From Chromatium okenii (lineage in GTDB: Bacteria > Pseudomonadota > Gammaproteobacteria > Chromatiales > Chromatiaceae): a DNA stretch of 64,000 bases. The position numbers were made by a program, and so were the translations under genes. Below the pieces are notes generated by a model. It saw only the letters and a program-made list of their open reading frames with translations, was not told where the DNA came from and did no database searches. Location of the stretch: contig NZ_PPGH01000037.1 of the NCBI RefSeq assembly GCF_002958735.1, forward strand, positions 372,001-436,000. Direction: 5' to 3'. This document shows positions 20,602-30,524 of this stretch, in pieces; position 1 is the stretch's first letter; each line of letters begins with the position of its first letter.

Positions 20602-21816
20602 TTAACGCGCCTTATTCATTGTTTCTTGCAATAACGCGCCAAAAGTACCGAGCGTTTTTTCTGGCGGTTTCGCTGGTGCGGATTCTGCTGCCGGAGCGCG
20701 AGCAGCCGGCGTTTCTGCGGATTGTTTGGGATTGGAACTGAGCGATAGGCTAATTCGGCGGCGTTCCAAATCCACGCCGAGCACGGTCGCTTCCACTGAA
20801 TCGCCGAGATTGACGACTTCGTTAGGGTGATTGATGCGCCGACCTGCGCCGAGTTCGCTGATGTGCACCAGTCCGTCAATGCCGGGCGCGAGTTCGATAA
20901 ACGCGCCGAATGGTTGCAGACGCGAGACCGTGCCGGTGATGCGCAATCCGACGGGAAATTGTGCTACTGCGTCTTGCCATGGATCGCGGGTCAGGGCGCG
21001 AATCGATAACGCGATCTTTTCGCGCTTGTTTTTCTCGCTCGGCGGGTCGATGCGCAACACGCTGACTTCACTGCTGCCCGATTTGCAGCACTCTTTCGGG
21101 TGTTTGATGTGACCGAACGCCAGTTGGCTGACGTGAATCATGCCTTCCAGTCCGCCGATGTCCACAAACGCGCCGTAATCTTTAATTGAGGTGACAGTTC
21201 CGGTCAGCACTGCGCCTTCGGTGAGTTGAGCGCGGGTTTGTTCTGCTTGACTGCGTTGCTGTTCTTCCAGCAGCGCCCGCCGCGACACCACCAAATTGGG
21301 ACGCCGTCCGCCTTCAAATTTGGTAATGCGGAAATCAAACCGCTGTCCGACAAATTCCGCCATTTCTTCAACAAACCGAATGTCGATCTGCGACGCCGGG
21401 CAAAAGGCGCGTAGTCCAGCAATCTGCACTTCCACGCCGCCTTTCACTGCTGCGCTGACTTGTCCCTGCACCGGCAAACCCTGCCGATACGCACTTTCAA
21501 TTTCATCCAGACCATGAAACCGCTGCCCTTGCTGGCTGCCGAGCAGCAGCATTCCGCTGTCCTCATCTTTGCCGGTGATTTGCAGTTCGATCACATCGCC
21601 CAGTGCGTGAGTGAGCTGTCCCTCAGCATCGGTAATCGCGGCAAGTTCGAGGCGACCTTCAGCTTTTGCGCCGAGATCAACAAAGGCGTGAGTGTCGCTG
21701 ATGACGACCAGCGTTCCGCGCACGCGGTCGCCAATGGTCGGCGCACCTTTGCGGGATTGCGGATGCGTTTGGTCGAACTGCTTGAGGAGGTCTTCAAAGT
21801 TTTCAGAATCAGACAT
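20602..21816 (-). CDS. S1 RNA-binding domain protein with four S1 repeats
   Basis: 404 residues. Four OB-fold S1 repeats can be seen, beginning at about residues 28 (GDRVRGTLVVISDTHAFVDLG), 115, 200 (GAVLTGTVTSIKDYGAFVDIGG) and 290 (GLRITGTVSRLQPFGAFIELA). They are followed by an Ala/Pro/Glu-rich tail and a short C-terminal helix (LGTFGALLQETMNKAR). It is too short for ribosomal S1 (about 560 residues, six repeats), and the tail is unlike S1. The third repeat has an unusual insert (HPKECCKSGSSEVS). It may be an accessory translation or RNA factor. It is immediately upstream of hemW and downstream of rimO on the same strand. Confidence 0.85.
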   Translation of the reverse strand: MSDSENFEDLLKQFDQTHPQSRKGAPTIGDRVRGTLVVISDTHAFVDLGAKAEGRLELAAITDAEGQLTHALGDVIELQITGKDEDSGMLLLGSQQGQRFHGLDEIESAYRQGLPVQGQVSAAVKGGVEVQIAGLRAFCPASQIDIRFVEEMAEFVGQRFDFRITKFEGGRRPNLVVSRRALLEEQQRSQAEQTRAQLTEGAVLTGTVTSIKDYGAFVDIGGLEGMIHVSQLAFGHIKHPKECCKSGSSEVSVLRIDPPSEKNKREKIALSIRALTRDPWQDAVAQFPVGLRITGTVSRLQPFGAFIELAPGIDGLVHISELGAGRRINHPNEVVNLGDSVEATVLGVDLERRRISLSLSSNPKQSAETPAARAPAAESAPAKPPEKTLGTFGALLQETMNKAR

Positions 21817-21892
21817 GATAAACAGGCGCTATTTGAGTGAAAGAACGGTGGAAAGCATTGGCATCATTGTAAAGCGGATTGGCGCTTGATCC

Positions 21893-23222
21893 CTAACCGG
21901 ATTCTGCATCATCCACCGGAATCGCCCATAAATCGTGGTCATCGCTGTCGGTAATCTCCACTTCAATGAAATCGCCGACCTCAATTTCCCATTCGCCGGG
22001 AATGATGACCTCGCCGTCAATTTCCGGCGCATCGCCAGCACTGCGGGCAATGATCGCGTCTTCTTCCACTGCATCAACCAACACCATCAATCGCTGACCA
22101 ATCCGCGCTGCGAGTTTGGCGCGACTGATTTCTGCTTGCAGCGTCATCAACCGTTCCAGCCGTTCCAACTTCACTGCTTCCGGCACGGGATCGGCTAACG
22201 CATTGGCAGCAGCGCCAGCGACTGCGGAATACGGAAAACAGCCGACGCGATCCAATTGCGCGGTTTGCAAAAACTCCAACAGTTGCGCGAATTCCGCCTC
22301 AGTTTCGCCGGGAAACCGACGATGAAGGTGCTGCGCAGCACCAATTGCGGACATTCACTGCGCCAGCGTTCCAGTCGTTGCAGCACCTGTTCGCTCGCTG
22401 CCGGTCGCTTCATCGCCGCAACACGCGCTCGCTGCCATGCTGCAACGGCACATCCAAATACGGCAGATCAATCCCTCCGCCATCAGCGGAATCAGCGCGT
22501 CAACGTGCGGATGCGGATAAACGTAATGCAGCGAATCCACGCGGGCAATGCGCCCAGCTCTCGCGCCAGCGTCGTGATGTCCGTGCGCAACGCTCGCCCG
22601 TGCCAAATATCGGTGCGATGACGCACATCCATGCCGTAAGCACTGGTGTCCTGCGCATCACCAGAATTTCCCGCACTCCGCTTTCCACCAAACGCGCCGC
22701 TTCATCCAGCACTTCGCCAATGCCCCGACTGACCAAATCGCCGCGCAGACTGGGAATAATGCAGAAGCTGCAACGGTGATCGCAGCCTTCGGAAATCTTG
22801 AGATAGGCGTAATGACTGGGCGTGAGCCGAACGCCCTGCGGCGGAACCAAACTGGTTAACGGATCGTGCGGCGCAGGCAGATGCGAATGCACGGCCGCCA
22901 TCACTTCGGCGAGCGCGTGCGGTCCGGTAATCGCCAACACATCGGGAAATTGCTGGCGCACCAATTCGGCGCGAGCGCCCAAACAGCCAGTGACAATTAC
23001 GCGCTCATGTTCATTCAATGCTGCGCCAATCACGTCTAGCGATTCGGTCACTGCTGCGTCAATAAAACCGCAGGTGTTAATAATGACTAAATCAACGTCA
23101 TGATCAGCCGATTGAATGGAATAACCTTCAGCGCGAAGTTGCGTCAGAATGTGCTCGGAATCAACGGTTGCTTTGGGGCAGCCGAGACTGATAAAACCGA
23201 TGCGTGGAGTGGAATGCGTCAT
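21893..23222 (-). CDS. rimO: Ribosomal protein S12 methylthiotransferase RimO (frame broken five times)
   Basis: RimO adds a methylthio group to an Asp of ribosomal protein S12. Pieces in order: [15 protein letters not shown] and NTCGFI (N-terminal cluster), [19 protein letters not shown] (radical-SAM CxxxCxxC), then [35 protein letters not shown] and the C-terminal TRAM domain ([23 protein letters not shown]). The joins fall near 22660, 22545, 22465, 22415 and 22310. Each fits loss of one base; one is CCCGGGC read as CCCGGC. Adding five bases gives 444 residues, close to the E. coli length of 441. The density of breaks is the highest in the window. True decay cannot be excluded. Confidence 0.88.
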
Positions 23223-23258
23223 TAAAATTTTAATTCCTTGACTTCAAAAAGAAGTTAT

Positions 23259-23852
23259 TTACTGATATTCAAATAGATTGACCACGCGGCGCACTCCGGG
23301 CACATAACGCACCTTTTCAATGGCTGCATCGCCTTCTTTCTGGCGCACCAAACCTAGCAAATACACCACGCCATCGGAAGCAACAATTTTAACGCGAGTG
23401 GCATTGAAATCTGGTAAGCCGATTTGCGTCAGTGCAAATTTAGCGCGGGAAATAATATAGAGGTCTTCGGCTTGCCGGGTGAGATCAAGCGGCGCACCAA
23501 AGGTTAATTGGTTAATCACGCGCTTCACTTTGGCTAAATGCGTAATACGTTTGACTGCGCGATTTGCGACTGCTTCCGCTTCAATCTGACCGGTTAATAA
23601 TACGGTACGATGATAACTGGTCACAGAAATCGCATCGGCTTGGCTTTTAATACGTGGGTCTTGTTTGAGCGCAGCAGCTGCTGCGAATTGAATTTGTTGA
23701 TCGTCAAAAAGCGTTTGTGCATCGCGGCGATCATAAAGTGCAGCAACGCCAGCGCCAGCAACTGCACCGCCGAAAATCACTGGTGCGCAGCCCGTGAGCA
23801 GCAGCGCCAGCATTAAAATAATACAAACATTAACTTTCAATAATGAAGGCAT
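23259..23852 (-). CDS. dolP: BON-domain outer-membrane lipoprotein (DolP/YraP-like)
   Basis: 197 residues. Signal peptide with lipobox LLTGC (cysteine about residue 22), then two BON domains (about 55-120 and 130-195) with LLTGQIEAEAVANRAVKRI and VYLLGLVRQKEGDAA. DolP-type proteins bind anionic phospholipid at the outer membrane and support envelope integrity. The start overlaps the 3' end of yraN by 23 bases, and this yraN-yraP neighbourhood matches the enteric one. Confidence 0.9.
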   Translation of the reverse strand: MPSLLKVNVCIILMLALLLTGCAPVIFGGAVAGAGVAALYDRRDAQTLFDDQQIQFAAAAALKQDPRIKSQADAISVTSYHRTVLLTGQIEAEAVANRAVKRITHLAKVKRVINQLTFGAPLDLTRQAEDLYIISRAKFALTQIGLPDFNATRVKIVASDGVVYLLGLVRQKEGDAAIEKVRYVPGVRRVVNLFEYQ

Positions 23853-24210
23853 GTTGAATCCAATTGATGTCGTGTTGATTGCTGATTGCCACTACATCAA
23901 AACGGCAGGGTAATGGCAGCGGATGGAATTGAAGATAATCCTGCGCAGCAGCAATTAAACGCTGCTGTTTGCGTCGATCAACGCTCGCTGCTGCGCCGCC
24001 AAATTGTGCTGAACGCCGAAACCGCACTTCAACAAACACCAGCACCGATTCATCCCGCACAATTAAATCCAGTTCGCCAAACCGACAGCGATGATTGCGG
24101 GCGAGCACTTGCAAGCCTTGTGCGACCAGAAATGATTCTGCCAGTTGCTCCATCGCTGCCCCGATGACCGCTTTATCCGCTTTTGACTGGAGTGCGGCGA
24201 CACGCTTCAT
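23830..24210 (-). CDS. yraN: YraN/UPF0102 family endonuclease-like protein
   Basis: 126 residues. Restriction-endonuclease-like fold with AMEQLAESFLVAQG, RNHRCRFGELDLIVRDE (the E-x-D-L acidic pair) and VFVEVRFRRS, followed by DRRKQQRLIAAAQDYL. The biochemical role is unsettled in the family. The ATG overlaps the mepA stop as ATGA. Confidence 0.92.
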   Translation of the reverse strand: MKRVAALQSKADKAVIGAAMEQLAESFLVAQGLQVLARNHRCRFGELDLIVRDESVLVFVEVRFRRSAQFGGAAASVDRRKQQRLIAAAQDYLQFHPLPLPCRFDVVAISNQHDINWIQHAFIIES

Positions 24211-25057
24211 GGCGCTTGCAACACCTCACGACAGGCAGCGGGCTGGTCGTCGGTTTCGGTGGCGCGTAACCGGGAATCCCCTGTTTGGGTTTGCGTGCTT
24301 CCTCGGTAAACCACCAATCCAACTCTGCGCCGCAGCCGTCGCCGGGCGGTAATGCGTTTTGTGCTCACAGTGCGGACTGCCGGGCGGACACACCAAACGC
24401 ACATGAAAATGCGCGTCGTGTCCTTTCCACGGACGCACTTTGTGCAACCAACTGCGATCATTCGGCATTGCGTGTTGACACAGCGCCTGCTTGATTGCTG
24501 GATTCACAAAAATGCGCTCTACCGTTCGCTGCCGCGCTGCCGTTTCAATTAAAAATTGTTGATCTGCGCCCCAGTATTCGCTCACCGCCAAACCATCGCG
24601 GCGCACCATGCTCGGCGGATCATCGGCGTGATCCATCAGCGCCCGCGCTGCGGCGGGAGAAGTTGCCAGCGTGAACCACAGATCAACGTCCAGTCCGTTT
24701 TGGTGACTGCGATGCGACGATGACATCAACCCACCGCGTGGCTGGCTGAGATCGCCCACCATCATCAACAGTTAGAGTGCTGCTGCTGGGCGCGTCCCAT
24801 ATCGTTGATAAAGCGCAGCAGGCTGGGATGACCGTAAGAACGATTGCGATAACGCCGCACATTGACGTAGCCATCGCTGCTTTCTGGCAACATCGCGCCC
24901 CGCTGATGCAGCCGTTGGCGACACTGCCAATCACTCGCGGTGCGCCAGCAGTTGGCGTTTGCACTTCGCCCCACGGCGTCGCTGCGGCGTTAAATGCGGG
25001 AAGCAGCAGCAAATTAAACGTGATGAGAAGAAATCCCCCCTGCCCCCCTTTTTCCAA
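24207..25057 (-). CDS. mepA: Penicillin-insensitive murein endopeptidase MepA (frame broken four times, 5' end altered)
   Basis: LAS-type zinc peptidase that cuts D-Ala-mDAP cross-links in the periplasm. Pieces in order: TPWGEVQTPTAGAPRVIGS and NGC, then GYVNVRRYRNRSYGHPSLLRFI, then VGDLSQPRGGLMSSSHRSHQNGLDVDLWF (zinc ligands), HDAHFHVRLVCPPGSP (zinc His), a GDGCGAELDWWF-like stretch and the tail ACREVLQAP. Four one-base losses restore 284 residues, near the E. coli 274. One is CCCGGGC read as CCCGGC, exactly as in rimO. The first codon on offer is a TTG inside a palindromic repeat (25030-25120), giving MEKGGQGG before the hydrophobic signal core, so the native start seems to have been replaced. 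Confidence 0.85.
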
Positions 25058-25120
25058 GGGGGGAGAAAAGAGCGGAGGGAGAAAGCCCCCCTTAGAAAAA
25101 GGGGGGTTGGGGGGATTTTA
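25030..25120. repeat. C/G-rich palindromic repeat, copy 1
   Basis: About 91 bp. The outer arms run inward from AAATCCCCCC and GGGGGGATTT, and inner arms pair CCCCCCTTTTT with AAAAAGGGGGG. The middle contains a second set (AAGGGGGGAG and AAAGCCCCCCTT) around a GAGGGAGA core. The same architecture and much of the core recur at 54543-54652. It lies between ffh and mepA, overlapping the mepA 5' end. No transposase is near, so it looks like a miniature, non-autonomous repeat. Confidence 0.85.
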
Positions 25121-25136
25121 AATATCACGTCGCACC

Positions 25137-26512
25137 TCACAGCGGAAATCCGCCCGGCGGTAAACCACCACCAAATCCCGGTGGCAAGCGCATCCCTGCA
25201 TCAGTTGGCCATGCCGCCGCCTTCATTTTCTTCATCATCTTCTGCATCTGCATGAATTGCTTTAACAATTGATTAATATCCTGCACCTGCGTTCCCGATC
25301 CGGCAGCAATCCGCCGTTTGCGCGAGCCTTTGATAATCGCGGAAACGCCGCTCATTCGGCGTCATCGAATTGATGATGGCGACCAATTTGCCCATCTCGC
25401 GGTCGCTGGCTTTGCTTTTGATGTGATCAGGCAGTTGCCCCATGCCGGGAAGTTTTTCCATCAGGCTGGCCATGCCGCCCATCTGGTTCATTTGCTTCCA
25501 ATTGTTCTTTGAAATCAGCAAGATCAAAGTCCTTGCCTTTTTTGAGCTTTTTGACCAGTTTCTCAGCTTTATCGTGATCAACTCGTGCCTGCACCTCTTC
25601 GACCAGCGACACGACATCGCCCATGCCGAGAATGCGCGAGGCGACGCGCTCTGGATAAAACGGCTCCAGCGCAGTGGTTTTCTCGCCCGTACCGAGAAAT
25701 TTGATTGGTTTGCCAGTGATTTGGCGAATCGACAACGCTGCGCCGCCGCGAGCATCGCCATCGGTTTTGGTGAGAATCACGCCGGTCAACGGCAGCGCAG
25801 CATCAAACGCTTTTGCCGTATTTGCTGCGTCTTGACCGGTCATCGCGTCCACAACAAACAGCGTTTCTACCGGCTTGAGCGCAGCGTGAATGGCTTTGAT
25901 TTCGTCCATCATCGCCGCGTCAACGTGCAGCCGTCCGGCGGTATCGACGATCAACACGTCTTTATAATGACGGCGAGCGTAATCGAGCGCCCGTTGCGCA
26001 ATATCAACCGGTTGTTCGCTGCCAGTGCTGGGATAAAACTCTGCGCCAACTTCTGCCGCAACCGTTTTCAATTGCGCAATCGCAGCGGGGCGATACACAT
26101 CGCAACTGACGACCAGCACGGACTTTTTCTGTTTTTCCTGTAGCCACCGCGCCAGCTTGGCGACGCTGGTGGTTTTGCCGGAGCCTTGCAAACCCGCCAT
26201 CAGCACCACTGCGGGCGGCTGGGCGGTAAGATTCAGTTGTTCATTGGCCTGCCCCATGAGCGTGACCAATTCGTCATTGACGATTTTAATCAGCACCTGA
26301 CCGGGCGTGAGGCTTTTCGCCACTGCCTCGCCGAGCGCCTTGGTCCGCACATCATCAATAAACTGACGCACCACCGGCAGCGCCACATCTGCTTCCAGCA
26401 GCGCCATCCGTACTTCGCGCAAACTGTCTTTAATGTTGTCCTCAGTCAGGCGACCCTGACCACGCAAATTGGTCAGGACATCGGCAAAACGGTCTTGGAG
26501 AGTTTCAAACAT
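25137..26512 (-). CDS. ffh: Signal recognition particle protein Ffh (frame broken twice)
   Basis: GTPase of the SRP that targets nascent membrane proteins. N domain (residues 1-90), then the G domain with [15 protein letters not shown] (P-loop), [21 protein letters not shown] and [14 protein letters not shown]. The C-terminal M domain is in other frames: [21 protein letters not shown], then [26 protein letters not shown] and a Gly/Pro-rich tail. The breaks are near 25495 (an A-run) and 25345. Unlike the others, both fit an extra base (or two missing). Correcting them gives about 457 residues, normal for Ffh. Because the gene is essential, sequence error is by far the likeliest cause. Confidence 0.93.
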
Positions 26513-26629
26513 GTATTGACCTCAATAACAATCGCTGTCTGCCTCGCACAGAAAGTTGCGAGTATAATGTTTCGCGTGAGATGCCCCCACGTTTTCAGTA
26601 TCAACAGCCTATGTCACACCATTAAACCT

Positions 26630-27444
26630 ATGACTCATACTATTTTTGCCACCATCGCCACCCTTTGTTATCTCGCTGCATCCGGCTTAATTGGAATGCG
26701 CTTATTTCGTAAAGAAGGCTGGATTCCAGAGCGCAGTTTTGCGATTGCCGTCGGGTTTGCCGGTTTGCTGCTGCATAGCTGGCTGCTGTGGGACAGCATC
26801 TTCAGTCAAGGCGGAATCAATTTAGGTTTCTATCACGCGCTGGCGCTGACGGCATGGACGATCATTGCGCTGCTGCTGGTCTCCAGCTTAACCAAACCAG
26901 TCGATAATCTCGGTTTGATTTGTTACCCGCTGCGGCACTCAGTCTGATTTTAGAAGCTAATTTTGCGGAGGTCGCCTTTTTGCGTCCGACCGCAACTTGG
27001 CCGCTAAAAATTCATGTATTGCTGTCAATGCTCGCTTATAGCCTATTAACGCTCGCGTCTGGTCAAGCCATTTTGCTGGCGCTGCAAGATCGTCATCTGC
27101 GCCAGCGTCATCCCGGCGGATTTATTCGCACTTTGCCGCCATTGCAAACGATGGAAAGTCTATTATTTGAAATGATTAGCGCCGGATTTGTATTACTCAC
27201 GCTGGCGTTGTTGAGCGGATTTGCGTTTTTAGAAAACATGTTTGCGCAGCATTTAGTACACAAAACGGTGTTATCGGTGCTGGCATGGCTAGTGTTTGGC
27301 GGGCTATTGGTCGGGCGTTTTCGTAATGGCTGGCGCGGACGCACTGCGATCATTTGGACGCTCGGCGGTTTTGTCATTCTCATCTTGGCGTATTTCGGAA
27401 CCAAGATCGTATTGGAATTCATTTTGCCGCCGCCGGTCAGTTGA
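26630..27444 (+). CDS. ypjD: Cytochrome c assembly-like inner-membrane protein YpjD (frame broken once)
   Basis: A CcsA/HemX-like polytopic protein. Segments include IFATIATLCYLAASGLIGMRL, ALSLILEANFAEV, KIHVLLSMLAYSLLTLASGQAI (the conserved H-x-hhhSxxAY), PLQTMESLLFEMISAGFVLL and HKTVLSVLAWLVFGGLLVGR. The frame slips by one base near 26925; repair gives 271 residues, the family length, with about eight membrane spans. The start is the ATG at 26630; the longer open frame upstream is antisense to ffh and is rejected. In many proteobacteria ypjD is divergent from ffh, as here. Confidence 0.9.
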
Positions 27445-27502
27445 GCGTTAAAAACTTGTTTTTCACTGTGTGATTAGGTGCAGAATTAACGTTGATTTTA
27501 TT

Positions 27503-27528
27503 AAAAACCCGCGTAACTGCGGGTTTTT
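27503..27528 (+). terminator. Rho-independent terminator of ypjD
   Basis: Stem AAAAACCCGC / GCGGGTTTTT with a six-base loop, followed by further T. It lies about 60 bases after the ypjD stop and also faces the convergent hypothetical gene at 27569. Confidence 0.85.
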
Positions 27529-27568
27529 TTGTACATTCAGCGCAGATAAAGCAACAAGCTATCTAATG

Positions 27569-27871
27569 CTATTCATAAAAATCTTCGAGTCTTTTACCCG
27601 TTCTCACTGACTCGTAAATTGCGGTCTTCATTAAAAACATTAAATACATGATGCGTATGCGTTCCTCGCGTGATAAGCCAGCAAAGAGCATTGCATTATT
27701 TGCAATCATTAACTCATTCACTGTTGACAAATCCTCTTCGGGCATGTTGGCTAAAAAAGTCGAAGACCAATCATCCAGTTTAGACAACGAAAGCGCCTCT
27801 AAATACATTGTGGATTCAACAGGATTTTTGTACACAGTCATCGAATTATCAATATTATAGTTAAATTTCAT
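27569..27871 (-). CDS. Hypothetical protein, 100 residues
   Basis: No family is recognised. The protein is acidic and mostly helical by eye, with EEDLSTVNELMIANNAMLF and a methionine-rich stretch (RIRIMYLMFLMKTAIYESV) that is not long or hydrophobic enough to be a clear membrane span. It has no signal peptide. A GCGGA site lies about eight bases before the ATG. Codon use is more AT-rich than its neighbours, which may suggest later acquisition. It is flanked by a terminator and by the divergent rsgA. Confidence 0.65.
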   Translation of the reverse strand: MKFNYNIDNSMTVYKNPVESTMYLEALSLSKLDDWSSTFLANMPEEDLSTVNELMIANNAMLFAGLSREERIRIMYLMFLMKTAIYESVRTGKRLEDFYE

Positions 27872-27951
27872 ATTATTCCGCTAATAGAGAACAAAAGTGA
27901 TGATGTTGGTTTTAGAATTTTAATGCAAGTTGCAATGATGGTGCTAATTCT

Positions 27952-28980
27952 ATGACAAAACGCCGCTTGTCCGAACGGCAGCTGGAACGCATTCGCGCTA
28001 TTCAAGAACGGCGACGCTCACGCGTGGAAACACGGCCAGACACCATTCCCGCAGACACTGAATTGATTGGTGAACCGGAAACTGGACGAGTGATGGTGCG
28101 TTATGGTGCAAATCTCGCAGTGGAAGATATGGCTGGACAGTTGGTGCACTGTTTGGTGCGGCGCAACATTGGGCAGCCAGTGTGCGGAGATTGTGTCGTT
28201 TGGCAACGCATTGCCGATGCTCAGGGGGTCGTGACGGCGCTGCTGCCGCGTTCCACCGTGTTAAGTCGTCCTGATTTTAACAATCAACCCAAGGCACTTG
28301 CGGTCAATTTATCACAGCTCATTGTGCTGATTGCACCAGAACCGGAACCGAGCAGCTATCTCATTGATCAATATCTGGTTGCTGCGGAATTGATCGGTGT
28401 CGAAGCCATTTTAGTCGGCAACAAAATGGATTTGCTCAATCCGCCCGCTCGCGCCGCATTTGAACGCAGATTTGCGCATTATTCGGCAATTGGTTATCGC
28501 ACTTTTTGGACAACGCTCCATGATCTCAGCACGCTCGCAGCACTGATTGCGGCGCTTGCCAACCACACCAGCGTGTTGGTCGGTCAATCCGGCGTCGGCA
28601 AATCATCATTGGTCAAAATTCTGCTGCCGGATTTAGCGATTCAAATCGGGCAGTTATCAACAGCAACCGGCTTGGGTCGCCACACTACTTCCGCCACCAC
28701 CTGTTACCGACTGCCCGATAACGGACGTTTAATTGATTCGCCCGGCGTGCGCAGTTTCCGACTCGGTGCGATCAGCCGTGACGAATTACAGCAGGGTTTC
28801 CGCGAGTTTCAACCGTATCTTGGGCGCTGCCGTTTTGCCGATTGTCATCACGACCACGAACCGGATTGTGCGATTCGTGACGCCGTGACCGCCGGAGTGA
28901 TTGCGCCAGAACGTTTGACCAATTTTCAGCATTTACGCACTGCGCATTTGCCGCGCAGTCACAGCGACGCCACCCAGTAA
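27952..28980 (+). CDS. rsgA: Ribosome small-subunit-dependent GTPase RsgA
   Basis: 342 residues. It has the circularly permuted GTPase order typical of RsgA: OB domain (about 45-115), then G4 NKMD (about 163-166), G1 [11 protein letters not shown] (about 210), the switch region [13 protein letters not shown] and G3 DSPGVRSF. The C-terminal zinc finger follows ([16 protein letters not shown]). It acts late in 30S maturation. The frame is intact and the ATG at 27952 opens a basic N-terminus ([13 protein letters not shown]). Confidence 0.96.
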   Translation: MTKRRLSERQLERIRAIQERRRSRVETRPDTIPADTELIGEPETGRVMVRYGANLAVEDMAGQLVHCLVRRNIGQPVCGDCVVWQRIADAQGVVTALLPRSTVLSRPDFNNQPKALAVNLSQLIVLIAPEPEPSSYLIDQYLVAAELIGVEAILVGNKMDLLNPPARAAFERRFAHYSAIGYRTFWTTLHDLSTLAALIAALANHTSVLVGQSGVGKSSLVKILLPDLAIQIGQLSTATGLGRHTTSATTCYRLPDNGRLIDSPGVRSFRLGAISRDELQQGFREFQPYLGRCRFADCHHDHEPDCAIRDAVTAGVIAPERLTNFQHLRTAHLPRSHSDATQ

Positions 28981-29023
28981 AATCGCTAAAATGCGCCACT
29001 TTGTATTGCCAGAGAATAAAACA

Positions 29024-30280
29024 ATGTTTGAATCGACCATGCACATTAGCGCCCAAGACCCAGAAATTTGGGCTGCTATTCAGAATGAAGAACGCCGCCA
29101 AGAAGAACACATCGAATTAATTGCCTCTGAGAATTACGCCAGCCCGTGCGTAATGCAGGCACAAGGCAGCGTATTGACCAATAAATACGCCGAGGGTTAT
29201 CCCAGCAAACGCTATTACGGCGGCTGCGAATACGTCGATGTCGCCGAGCAATTGGCCATTGATCGCGCTAAACAACTCTTCAATGCCGATTACGCCAATG
29301 TGCAACCGCATTCCGGTTCGCAAGCTAATACCGCAGTGTTTATGGCGCTGTGCAATGCAGGTGATACTGTTTTAGGAATGAGTTTGGCGCATGGCGGTCA
29401 TCTCACACACGGCGCCAAACCGAACTTTTCTGGCAAACTTTATAACGCAGTGCAATACGGTTTAAATCCAGAAACTGGTGAAATTGATTATGACGAAGTA
29501 GCGCGATTGGCGCATGAACATCGTCCGCGCATGGTCATTGCTGGCTTTTCCGCGTATTCGCGTATTGTCGATTGGCAACGATTCCGTGATATCGCGGATA
29601 GTGTCGGCGCGTATTTATTGGTTGATATGGCGCATGTTGCTGGATTGGTTGCTGCTGGCGTGTATCCCAGCCCAATACAAATTGCGGATGTGACTACGAC
29701 GACCACGCATAAAACCCTGCGTGGACCACGCGGTGGACTTATTCTGGCAAAAGCCAATCCTGAGATTGAAAAGAAACTGAATTCAGTGGTATTTCCTGGT
29801 ATTCAAGGCGGACCGTTAATGCACGTCATCGCCGCCAAAGCGATTGCATTCAAAGAGGCATTAGAACCGAGTTTTCGCGTGTATCAAGCGCAGGTGGTGA
29901 GTAATGCGCGGATCATGGCAGAAGTCTTTATTGCGCGTGGTTATGATGTGGTTTCTGGCGGCACGGATGACCATTTGTTTTTGGTAAGTTTTATTCAACA
30001 GGGTTTGACCGGTAAAGATGTAGATGCGTGGCTCGGCGCAGCGAATATCACGGTGAATAAAAACGCGGTTCCCAATGATCCGCAATCGCCATTTGTCACC
30101 AGCGGCATTCGTATTGGTACTCCAGCAATGACCACTCGCGGTTTTGGCAGCGATGAAGCGCAGGAGTTGGCGGGTTGGATGTGTGATTTAATTGATGCGC
30201 GGGGCAATGAAGCAGTAATTGCAACCGTAAAAGCGCAGGTGCTGGCGCTGTGCCAACGGTTTCCGGTATACCAACGTTAA
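29024..30280 (+). CDS. glyA: Serine hydroxymethyltransferase
   Basis: 418 residues from the ATG at 29024, which matches the family N-terminus better than the upstream ATG at 28991. PLP-dependent interconversion of serine and glycine with tetrahydrofolate. Motifs: [43 protein letters not shown] and the PLP lysine in [14 protein letters not shown]. It is followed 40-100 bases later by an inverted-repeat structure. Confidence 0.97.
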   Translation: MFESTMHISAQDPEIWAAIQNEERRQEEHIELIASENYASPCVMQAQGSVLTNKYAEGYPSKRYYGGCEYVDVAEQLAIDRAKQLFNADYANVQPHSGSQANTAVFMALCNAGDTVLGMSLAHGGHLTHGAKPNFSGKLYNAVQYGLNPETGEIDYDEVARLAHEHRPRMVIAGFSAYSRIVDWQRFRDIADSVGAYLLVDMAHVAGLVAAGVYPSPIQIADVTTTTTHKTLRGPRGGLILAKANPEIEKKLNSVVFPGIQGGPLMHVIAAKAIAFKEALEPSFRVYQAQVVSNARIMAEVFIARGYDVVSGGTDDHLFLVSFIQQGLTGKDVDAWLGAANITVNKNAVPNDPQSPFVTSGIRIGTPAMTTRGFGSDEAQELAGWMCDLIDARGNEAVIATVKAQVLALCQRFPVYQR

Positions 30281-30369
30281 GCGTGAAATGTGATGCAGTT
30301 GAAACCACCAGTGAGCACTTGGATTGAATAACAATAAACTACTTCTCTATTCAATTGCGTCACGCTTAA
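30277..30369. repeat. Nested inverted repeats after glyA
   Basis: The outer arms TTAAGCGTGA (30277-30286) and TCACGCTTAA (30360-30369) are perfect complements. Inside them ATTGAATA (30323-30330) and TATTCAAT (30348-30355) pair again. The outer arm begins on the glyA stop codon. It may be a folded 3' end that slows decay or stops transcription, or a remnant of a small repeat. Confidence 0.45.
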
Positions 30370-30400
30370 ACTCTAAAAAAGAGGCGACGGATCGCCCTAA

Positions 30401-30511
30401 AATTCTGATGGTGCGGGTTTTAATGTGCTGAAAAAAACCGCCAGCGCCGGTGAAGATTTGCGGCGGCTGGCTCAACGCTTAGAAGAACATGTCGAGCAGT
30501 TCGACTGCTGA
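30401..30511 (+). pseudogene. Fragment resembling a chemoreceptor C-terminus
   Basis: An open frame of 36 codons between a TAA at 30398-30400 and a TGA at 30509-30511. The translation [28 protein letters not shown] has the heptad character of the end of a methyl-accepting chemotaxis protein. It has no good start and overlaps nothing. It may be the last trace of a deleted gene. Confidence 0.3.
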
Positions 30512-30524
30512 CTGGATGCCCATC

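Noticed and set aside
26186..26629. Upstream extension of the ypjD frame, antisense to ffh
   Set aside because: It runs over ffh coding sequence and does not resemble YpjD. The true start is the ATG at 26630.
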